From contig NC_135718.1 in assembly GCF_964656455.1 (NCBI RefSeq), positions 127,945,093 to 128,009,092 on the forward strand: a stretch of DNA of 64,000 nucleotides. Direction: 5' to 3'. The stretch is from Halichoerus grypus. Taxonomy: Eukaryota; Chordata; Mammalia; Carnivora; Phocidae. The notes below the pieces were generated by a model. It was not told the origin of the DNA. It did no database searches and was given only the letters and a program-made list of their open reading frames with translations. Numbering within the stretch: position 1 is the stretch's first letter; each line of letters opens with the position of its first letter. Of this stretch, positions 56,325 through 64,000 are shown piece after piece. The position numbers were made by a program, and so were the translations under genes.

Positions 56325-56760
56325 CTTGGCAAAGTGGGCTGTGGCTCTTGTGGGGGCGGGGGGTGCTACAGGGGTCCTGGGGGGGCGCAAGCTGGTCTGG
56401 ATGGAGCAGAGTGGGCTTGGGAGCAGACCCCCAGCGGATTGAGGACGTGGCTCTGCTGCCCTGCCGTGCAGACCCACAGGTGTCCAAGTGTTAACTGCAA
56501 GCTAACTCCCAAGCCCAGGGCTAGTGGACCCTGGCTGGTCTGACCGGCGGCCAATAAGACTCGACAACAGCCTGGCCCTGAAAGGAGAAGCCAATCCCCA
56601 CGCAGGGGGCGGGCCTGACTCGCTGTCAGAACCGTTTGAAACTTGAGGACATTCCAGGGAATCTTGGAGCTCTGTGTGACCAAATTTAGTACAGAGCATT
56701 TAGCCTTTTAAAGACAAGGGGCCACGCAATGAGAAAAAGATACAAAAATGTAGAGGCTGG
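56325..56760 (-). promoter_or_regulatory. LMOD1: LMOD1 5' UTR and proximal promoter (inverted CCAAT boxes, CArG-like pair)
   Basis: Upstream of the start codon the plus strand shows CCAAT at 56551-56555 and 56591-56595 (inverted relative to LMOD1), then CCAAATTTAG at 56680-56689 and CCTTTTAAAG at 56704-56713. The last two each match the SRF-binding CArG consensus CC(A/T)6GG with one mismatch and sit about 24 bp apart centre to centre. LMOD1 is known to depend on SRF and myocardin through promoter-proximal CArG elements; that these are those elements is inference. The start site is probably near 56,450-56,550. Confidence 0.55.
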
Positions 56761-57083
56761 AAGAAGCTGATCAGAGCACAGGAGAGCCAGAAAAGCAGAG
56801 ACGGGGCCATGGGGGTGAGGGGGGGGGTGCGGTCAGGAACAGGCCAACCCCAAGCATGCCCTGCTCAAGCACATATCCGACTTCTGCATCCCGGCTGGAT
56901 GTTGCCGGGGTCGGTGCATGGTCCACTGACTCCTTTCTACTGTATTTGGTAATGTGCTGGGGGACTCCCGGTTGTTTACAGCCACAGGAAAGATACATGA
57001 TTCCAGATACTCTGAACTACCCGCCCACCCATTCTCTCTGCGCAGGAGAACCTGAGTGCCAAACATCAGAGGCTCAGCCACTT

Positions 57084-57086
<3 letters not shown>

Positions 57087-57124
<38 letters not shown>
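57087..57124. repeat. (GA)n microsatellite
   Basis: About 19 uninterrupted GA dinucleotides, some 760 bp upstream of the LMOD1 start codon. Confidence 0.95.
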
Positions 57125-57127
<3 letters not shown>

Positions 57128-57940
57128 TAAATCTTCACTGTGTACCCAAACTGAAAACTGGTAGGCTGGGGAGAAAGTATGACCCGCACAAGTCAGGGAA
57201 CTCTTAAAGGACTGTCCATTTCCAGGAAGCGCCAAGGCTCTTGGGAAGAGGGTTCAAACCTCCCTCCGTTCTCATCTGCTTCTTCCTCTGCTGGGGGATC
57301 TGTAGACAGACCTCCTTCGGGAGCGCCGAGGAGGAGCCAGGACGTTGCCACCCACATGTAAATCCAGAGCACAACTGAGTGTGTCTTCAGGGAAATATAA
57401 TTCTGGGCTGTTGGGAGGGATACTATTGCAGCGGGCCTGGCATGTTTCATAAAAGGGCTTTCCACTGCTCATCCATCATGCTGCCTGCACAAGTCACAGA
57501 GACACTCAATCTCCTTCCCCCCCTCCCTCCTGCCACAAAATCCCTTCTAGAAGCCCTGGTGTAACCCATCAGGGTAGATGCTTCGATCTTTCCTGGCATC
57601 TTTCCATCCTAAGCCAGAGAGAGACAGTCACCTGATCAGCATTTGCTGAGTCCAGGGATTGTCTGGGACAAAAACTTGGCCCTGCATTTAATGCCCACTA
57701 GTCCAGCTTTAGGTTACGGCTGAGGAGGGGATGGCACTGACGGGCAGGACTGGAGTGCAGAGGTGAGGCAGGTAAACCTGAGAGGCAGGGTGGAAGATGG
57801 GCTGAGAGAATCCTGGGGGTTGCATTTTTAAAAGGCAGTCGTCATTCTGTCGGTGAGTTGGGAAGCATGTATTTATTGAGTGCTTACTATGTGTCAGGTG
57901 CAGTTCTAAGGGCAAGGCATGTAACTAAAGATAGAAAATT

Positions 57941-58068
57941 GGGGTGCCTGGCTGGGTCGGTTGGCAGAGCATCTGATTCTTGATCTCAGGGTCGTGAGTT
58001 CAAGCCCCATGTTGGGTGTGGAAACTACTAAAGAAAAGAAAGAAGAAAAGAAAAGAAAAGAAAAGAGA
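57941..58068 (+). mobile_element. short-form CAN-SINE with (AAAG)n tail
   Basis: Sense: 'ggggtgcctggctgggtcgg', 'gtcgtgagttcaagccccat', then an A/G microsatellite tail at about 58,030-58,068. Confidence 0.9.
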
Positions 58069-58156
58069 GGTCCCTATCTTCTTGCAGCTTACTTTCCATC
58101 AGTGAAGATAGTTAATAAATAAATAATTTCAAAGAAGTCATTAAAAAATTAAAAGC

Positions 58157-58351
58157 TGGGCGCCTGGGTGGCTCAGTCGTTAAGCGTCTGCCTTCGGCTC
58201 AGGTCATGATCCCAGGGTCCTGGGATCGAGCCCCACATTGGGCTCCCTGCTCGGCGGGAAGCCTGCTTCTCCCTCTCCCACTCCCCCTGCTTGTGTTCCT
58301 GCTCTCGCTATCTCTTTCTCTGTCAAATAAATAAATAAAATCTTAAAAAAA
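58157..58351 (+). mobile_element. CAN-SINE (SINEC), young
   Basis: Sense element with flanking AAAAAATTAAAAGC on both sides, near-consensus throughout. Confidence 0.97.
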
Positions 58352-58469
58352 AATTAAAAGCCTACAAAATGCCTCAAAAGAGAAGTCCAGGGGCCATAAG
58401 GAAGCACAACAGGGGAGGCTGGAGAGCAAGCTGGTTTCCTAGTTCAGCCTGGACTCTCCAGGCCAAAAG

Positions 58470-58650
58470 CCCTGAGGTATTGCTACTCACCGGTCATGTG
58501 GCTGAGACGTGGCTTCCTCACCCGTAAAACAAGGACAGAATTGGTACCAACCTTGTAAGATTGTTGTGAACATCAGGTTTGAACATACCCATGAGACAGT
58601 TAGTTGCTATACCTGATATATGGTAAACGCACAGTAATTATTAGCAGTTA
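58470..58650 (+). repeat. MIR SINE fragment
   Basis: 'gtggctgagacgtggcttcc', 'tcacccgtaaaacaaggaca', 'ttgtaagattgttgtgaaca' fits the sense MIR. Confidence 0.6.
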
Positions 58651-58763
58651 TTATAACTTTTTACAGTTATTTACAATTATTTATTTACTCGCTTCCCGGG
58701 TTCTTTTCTCCCTATCCCACCTCTTCTCTCATCTTTTTCTTGCCTTCAGCAGTAACTACCCTC

Positions 58764-58800
58764 AACACACACACACACACACACACATACACACACACAC
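58764..58800. repeat. (AC)n microsatellite
   Basis: AC repeat with a single AT step. Confidence 0.95.
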
Positions 58801-60000
58801 CCTCACCTGGTTCTCGCTCATTCATTCATTCAAGCATTACTCAGATACTGCTACGTACATATAGCCTACCAGGCCCTATAGGGTGAGAGTACAAAAATAA
58901 TTACAATCTGCTTATTCTTTTTAAAATGTATAATTTATGGGGCAAAACCTAATTATACTATAAGGCAGGTGGAAGCAATTGTTAAGGAGTCCAACCAAAG
59001 ACGCAGTAATTTTGTAGGGAGCGGTCAGGGTGGGCAGCCCAGAGGGTCTAGCAAAGGGCTTGAGCTACCCTGAGATGGGCTTTAGTCTGATATATTGGGT
59101 GGAAAGGACGCTTCCTACACCTGCCAACAAGCCTCCAGCCCAACCCCACCCCTACTCCGGCCCCACCTTGGGTAACTCAGTCTTCACTCTCACTCTTGCC
59201 CGGCAGGAGCTTTCTGGAAGAGGCATCATCTCCTGGAATCCCTGGCTCTGGAACCACCTTGGCCAACCTCTAGTCCTCAATCCACTCAAAGCACCTCTCT
59301 TTCCGGCCTCCAAGGATTTTTCTTTCTTAGGCTTTTTGCCAATGATGTTCACTCCTCCCAAAGAGCAATCAGGGCCTGAGTGCAAATAACCGCCTTCAAC
59401 CCCAGGGGCACGCTTTGTACCATCTGGTCTCAGTGGCCTTTTCTCTGGGTCCAGTGGTCTCTGCTCAAGGAACACACTTGGAAAATAAACCCATAGCTTC
59501 CAAACTTCAAGGCAGGACTCATGGCCTCCTAACCAGTGTTTCTGCACACAAACCCCTGCATGTTCTCTGCCTTGGGTCCCGCAATTCCAAACAGGGGCTC
59601 TTCTGATAGGACTCAGTCTGAAGCTTTTTGCTCCCTAGGGCCCCAGGGACTGTGGGCTCACAGACTCTGAAAGTCTTCCCTTGAAAGGCATCACAGCAGG
59701 GTCCGGAAGATTCAGAACCACAGAGCCCATGAGTACAGTTCTCCTCCAGCCCCTGCAGTGAGGGACCACTGCCCCCGACTCTGTAGGGGGCAATAATTAT
59801 CCAAGCTCAGAATCCACCTCCACCTGAAACAAATACATCCTGATTGTCAGGGGATTCTGGCATGGCCTAGCCCCCCTCCCTGGGAAAAATTTTGTGCTAG
59901 AATGAAGGGGAGAGAAAGGAGAGAAAGGAGGAAAGAGAGACCCCAATCTCATAGCCAAATATGTAGTGGGGGACTGGGCATAGGGAACCAGAACCCATTT

Positions 60001-60197
60001 TTTTTTTTAAAGATTTTATTTATTTATTTGACAGAGAGAGAGAGAGCACAAGCAGGGGGAGTGGCAGGCAGAGGCAGAGGGAGAAGCAGGCTCCCCGCAG
60101 AGCAGGGGGAGCCCGATGCAGGACTCCATCCCAGGACCCTGGGATCATGACCTGAGCCAAAGGCAGTCGCTTAACCAACTGAGCCACCCAGGCACCC
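60001..60197 (-). mobile_element. CAN-SINE (SINEC)
   Basis: Antisense element from poly(T) to GAGCCACCCAGGCACCC. Target duplication GAACCAGAACC(C/A)ATTT at 59985 and 60198. Confidence 0.97.
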
Positions 60198-60289
60198 GAA
60201 CCAGAACCAATTTAACTGATGCTTAGGGTGGTTCTTACTTGGGCTGGATGACCAGGAAAGGCACATTTTCAGGAATCTAGGGGGACAGT

Positions 60290-60545
60290 ATAGGATAGCA
60301 GGTAAGACCACAAGCTCTGGAGTCAAATGACGTGGGCTCAAATCTGAGATGTGCAACCTTGAGTAAGTTATTTGACCTCTTTTAGCCTTATGGGCCCCAA
60401 GTGGAACACGAGGACATTAAAAGTACCTACCCGAAGGGAAAAAAAAGTACCTACTGCACAGGGTTATGGAGTTATTAAATAGATGAAGTAAGATAATGCA
60501 TGCTAAGTGCATCACAGCATCAGACACATTATGAGCACTCAATAC
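60290..60545 (+). repeat. MIR SINE, near full length
   Basis: Sense MIR: 'accacaagctctggagtcaa', 'cttgagtaagttatttgacc', 'acagggttatggagttatta', 'gcactcaatac'. Confidence 0.8.
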
Positions 60546-61420
60546 ATTGTTAGTCCGTATAGAATCACACTGGTTCTCTTCTTGGGGGGGAAACTGGAAG
60601 ATTCTCGAGAGCAGCAGACTTTGTCTCTGGAAAGAAGCCACTGGCCTGGCCCAGCACTCCTGAGGTGTGTGGACATGGTTAGAGGGAGCTCTGAGACAGC
60701 ACGGGCCAGACTAATGTCCCCCCAAAAGGAGAGCAAGGGGGAGGGCAGGAGGGTAGACACAAGAGATTACCTCCCCCCCCCCACCCTGACTAGAACCTCT
60801 CTACCCACCAAAGAGACGCCAGGCACAGACTGCGTCCCCAGACCCAAGAGGCAGCTGTGGTGCAGGCCTCATTCGTCCATGCCAATCTGAGTGTCTCACG
60901 GACTGGACCGGGCACGACTGGGGGGTGTGGAGCCGCATACATGGCCTGTGACCTCTTGGTAGACAAAACTCTTTGGGACTCCCATAGCCTCTGGCTCAAT
61001 GGAGCTCAACCTATGTAGGTCCAGGACCCTTGAAGGTACTGAGTGGTTGGGACGTGCAGATTCTGAAAATGGCCATCCCCCTTCCTCCATAGGTTGGGTC
61101 TGTGTAGAAAGCAGCATTCTTGGTTCTTTTACTCATTTGTGGTTTATTCTCTTGCACACCCCTACAGAAGCTATTTCAGGCCTCTTCCTTACCCTATGAC
61201 CTCACTGTATCCTTCTAGAATGAACTCCTTTAGCTCTATTAATACAGGAGATAAAACTCTAATATATCTTCATTACCCTGGAAGGGCAACAAATCCGGTC
61301 CAAGGACAGAAGGGAGACATCTCTGCTTTTACTATCCTGTAATTAAATCTGCTCCAGGGGAAGTCCCTGTCTCTAGCTTTCCAAGGCCATTGGTGGTGGC
61401 TGCTGCTTCTTCTTCTTCTG

Positions 61421-61614
61421 TTTTTTTAAGATTTTATTTATTTATTTGTCAGAGAGAGAGATAATGAGCACACACGCAGGGGAAGTGGCAGGCAGAGGGA
61501 GAAGCAGGTTCCTTGCTGAGTAAAGAGCTTGATGTAGGACTCGATCCCAGGACCCTGGGATCATGACCTGAGCCAAAGGAAGATGCTTAACCAACTGAGC
61601 CACCTAGGTGTCCC
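61421..61614 (-). mobile_element. CAN-SINE (SINEC)
   Basis: Antisense element from T-rich tail to GAGCCACCTAGGTGTCCC. Confidence 0.96.
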
Positions 61615-61689
61615 ATCCAAGTCCATTGGCTTCTATAAACATTCTTGAAAAGAGAACCTGAAGGAAGTTAGTTCTTAATGCTTAGATGT

Positions 61690-62260
61690 GTAGACACATG
61701 AGAGCCCCATGAAGAACCGCCTCCTGACCCAGCTTACTCCTCCAGTCTTGCTTCTCGGTCATTCTCCACACCTTCTGCCCTAGAAATTTATCACTTGATA
61801 TAGCTTTGCTCTCGCTGCTTTAGTCTTTCTACTCTCCTGTGGGACTGGCAACCCATCCAGCGACGGCACCATGTTCCTTCCTGCCCACACCTTTGTTGCT
61901 GTCATTCCCTCTATCTCTAATGTCTGACTTTCTCCTCTCCACCGATCAAAATCTGACCATTCTTCAGGCCGTGGCTTAAATGCAAGTTTATCATGTACAT
62001 TTTGTGAGCACACTCAAGCCCCCAGGGCGCCCTCTCTCCTCTCAGTGCCTCTAGCACTTACCATGTTCTAGGTCACACATTTTGGCAATTTTATAAAGTT
62101 GACCTGTTTCTCAAGAGTGCATCCGTTCTCCCCAAGTACATTTTGAGGACCCTGAGGGTAGCAACCATACCAATATTTTTTGTACTCTCTCCACCCTAAT
62201 CCTAAAACTAAGGACAATCCTGAGCACAGAGTAAGGGTCTTATAATTGACTTGGGTTATA
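61690..62260 (+). mobile_element. L2 3' region, decayed
   Basis: 'cattcttcaggccgtggctt', 'gcctctagcacttaccatgt', 'ttgaggaccctgagggtagc', 'cctgagcacagagtaagggt' follows L2 3' order. Confidence 0.55.
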
Positions 62261-63850
62261 ATCCCTCTAGTTTCTCTCTTGGTTCAGCATTACCTGTGCA
62301 CCCTTGATATCTATCAAATGGTCATCTCTCGCCAATCTCAGGCTTGATCAGTGGCCCCTCCCCCAAGAATGGTCTACCTGTACAAGAGTGGAAGATGAAT
62401 AAAAGCTAACTGGGGGGGGTGCGTGGCAGGGGTGGATAATTACCTTAGAGTGGGAAAGAAGGTACCAGTGCCACTGCCATACTTGGCTTCTCCCTAGAGC
62501 TCATCCATCCAGGTGGTTCCTTGAGGCATGAGGGATGATTTCCCTTTCTTCACCTTGTTCCTCACCTTGATCTCACCTTCCTTTCCCCTTATAGGGAAAT
62601 CCCACAACAAAATAGGCCCCAGAGTCACAGTTCTTTTAGTTCACACATGGAGCTATTTTCCCCAAAGCAATACCCAGAGGACCTGGATCACAGGGGGTTC
62701 CAGCAAGAGTCTCCATTGGGGCCCAGAACACTAACTTTCACCAATATACCCTGCTGTGTTGAATCACCAGTTCAAACTCCCCTCACCTTTATTGTGACTT
62801 TTCTCCCAAGGACCCCCTTTCTTCCATCGTTCCTCCGTGTCTTTCACCATTCTTTCATTGAGGGCCATGACAGTTCCTTAGACTCCTTTCAGACTCACTA
62901 GGAGGAGATTAGAGTACTTAGTTCTTTTCTTCCAAGATGGTTTTTCACTCAGATGAAAATGGATATTTTTGAGGGACGGGTGACATCTCCCTCTAGCCAA
63001 CAAAGGCCAAGGCCAAGGCCCTACCCAGCCAGAAATGTTACACCCTGTTATCTGTTGCAGTTAAAAGAAAGCAAAGAATGAGAAGTCTAAGACTACTTGC
63101 TGGCCATCTGAGCAGTGCCTCCCAGAATAGTAAGGGACTTTCGGATAGGGACTGCTGGAATGGAGTGAGCTGGGTAACCAGCTAGATTCTGGCCCTCAGC
63201 TTTGTAAACTCAAAAACTCAGTATTATCACCATCCCCGGTGATTGATTTGATTCAAAAGAACCCAGCGCACAAGAGGCAGATGCATAAACTAAGTGGACA
63301 AGAATAGTTTTGAGTACAAACCAGGGAATTCTCTCTTAAAGGAAAATCTATTCAGAAACCAAATAACAATCAGAAGACTGCATAATGAATATGGAATAAG
63401 AGCAAAGGGAGGTAGCTAGAGCTAAGAAATATTTCACTTGGGTCCTGGTGAGAACAGAAAAAAATACCCTTGCCCCATGAGAATGCCAATCTCTAGTTAC
63501 TGAAATATTTATACCCACTAGGTCTGGGGTGCTGACTAAATATCAAATTCTTGCTCTCTGGCTCCTCTTGTTGCCCATCTCCCACATTCTCTCTTCAGCC
63601 TGTGCAGTTAATTAGACTTAAAGGTTCTTAATTACAGTCACATTCCAGAAAAAGACTTCTCGGACTTTACACATAAAAATCAGATGACTAGTGTGAACTG
63701 TTTTTTACATAAAGATACACTTTACTGACAATCTTCAGTTCTGTAGAGGGTTCAGTTTACCTTATTTTCAAGATTTTGTGGGTACCTCACTCTTCACTGC
63801 AGTTCCCTATGAACTGCACTAATTTTTTCCATAAAATAAATATATACATA

Positions 63851-64000
63851 TTTTTAAAAAGTATTTATTTGAGAGAGAGAATGAAAGAGATCATGAGCAG
63901 AGGGAAAAGCAGACTTCCTGCTGAGGAGGGAGCCCAATGAGGGGCTCTATCCTAGGACCCTGGGGTCATGACCTGAGCCGAAGGCAGACCCTTAACCTAC
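63851..64000 (-). mobile_element. CAN-SINE, cut by the window end
   Basis: Antisense element from 'aaaaagtatttatttgagag' to 'cagacccttaacctac' at the last base; the tRNA-like head lies outside the window. Confidence 0.93.

Larger units (their letters stand above)
57850..58420 (-). mobile_element. L2 3' fragment split by two CAN-SINEs
   Basis: Antisense L2 'tttattgagtgcttactatg tgtcaggtgc' continues after each SINE ('tccctatcttcttgcagctt', 'agttaataaataaataattt'). Confidence 0.65.
56761..64000. other. region upstream of LMOD1, no coding sequence recognised
   Basis: Apart from the listed repeats this flank has no recognisable exon or CpG island. TIMM17A, the expected neighbour by human synteny, must begin beyond the window. 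Confidence 0.6.

Noticed and set aside
56325..56487. N-terminal extension of LMOD1
   Set aside because: The frame is open upstream but only via GTG/TTG codons with no ATG; the conserved leiomodin N-terminus starts at 56324.
60000..64000. TIMM17A first exon
   Set aside because: No CpG island or coding sequence near the right end; the gene probably starts outside the window.

Overview
This is vertebrate nuclear DNA from a carnivoran mammal. Two protein-coding genes with GT-AG introns can be read exon by exon, and the window is strewn with tRNA-derived CAN-SINEs (SINEC), several with target-site duplications. The SINE consensus (gcgcctgggtggctcag, then ccttcggctcaggtcatgatccc, with a CT-rich tail and (AAATA)n) resembles the bear/seal/mustelid (arctoid) form more than the dog or cat form; this species-level call is inference from memory of those families.

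Layout. 1-8.3 kb: no coding sequence recognised; old MIR/L2 fragments and one CAN-SINE. By remembered human 1q32.1 synteny (IPO9-SHISA4-LMOD1-TIMM17A) this may hold the IPO9 3' end, but the sequence does not show it. 8.3-9.5 kb: CpG island covering the start of SHISA4. 9,102-12,240: SHISA4, plus strand, five coding exons encoding 197 residues, with a poly(A) signal at 12,215. 12.2-15.75 kb: intergenic DNA with an AT-rich homeodomain-type block (about 13.6 kb) and an unassigned CpG island (14.75-15.54 kb). 15.76-56.3 kb: LMOD1, minus strand, three coding exons (56,064-56,324; 18,494-19,957; 17,626-17,652) encoding 583 residues; intron 1 is 36 kb and is the main repeat depot. 56.3-56.75 kb: LMOD1 promoter candidate with two inverted CCAAT boxes and two CArG-like elements. 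56.75-64 kb: upstream flank with L2, MIR and CAN-SINEs; TIMM17A, the expected next gene, is not reached.

Function. The genes are neighbours, not a pathway: SHISA4 is a small single-pass membrane protein of the Shisa family, and LMOD1 is the smooth-muscle actin nucleator leiomodin-1.

Most notable point. The LMOD1 exon 2 donor reads AAG|TTAAGT where the reading frame demands a GT. The nearest GT is one base upstream and would frameshift exon 3, inside the WH2 LKKV motif. This is either a splice-disrupting variant or a one-base sequence error. Other points: a ~209-bp piece of an L2 reverse-transcriptase region copied at ~93% identity into an L1 3' region 1.4 kb away; a perfect 87-bp tandem duplication; a perfect 33-bp x3 minisatellite; an orphan CpG island; and a 17-bp palindrome of two inverted M-CAT motifs. 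I saw no new defence, mobile or regulatory system; most of the window is ordinary mammalian intron and intergenic DNA.
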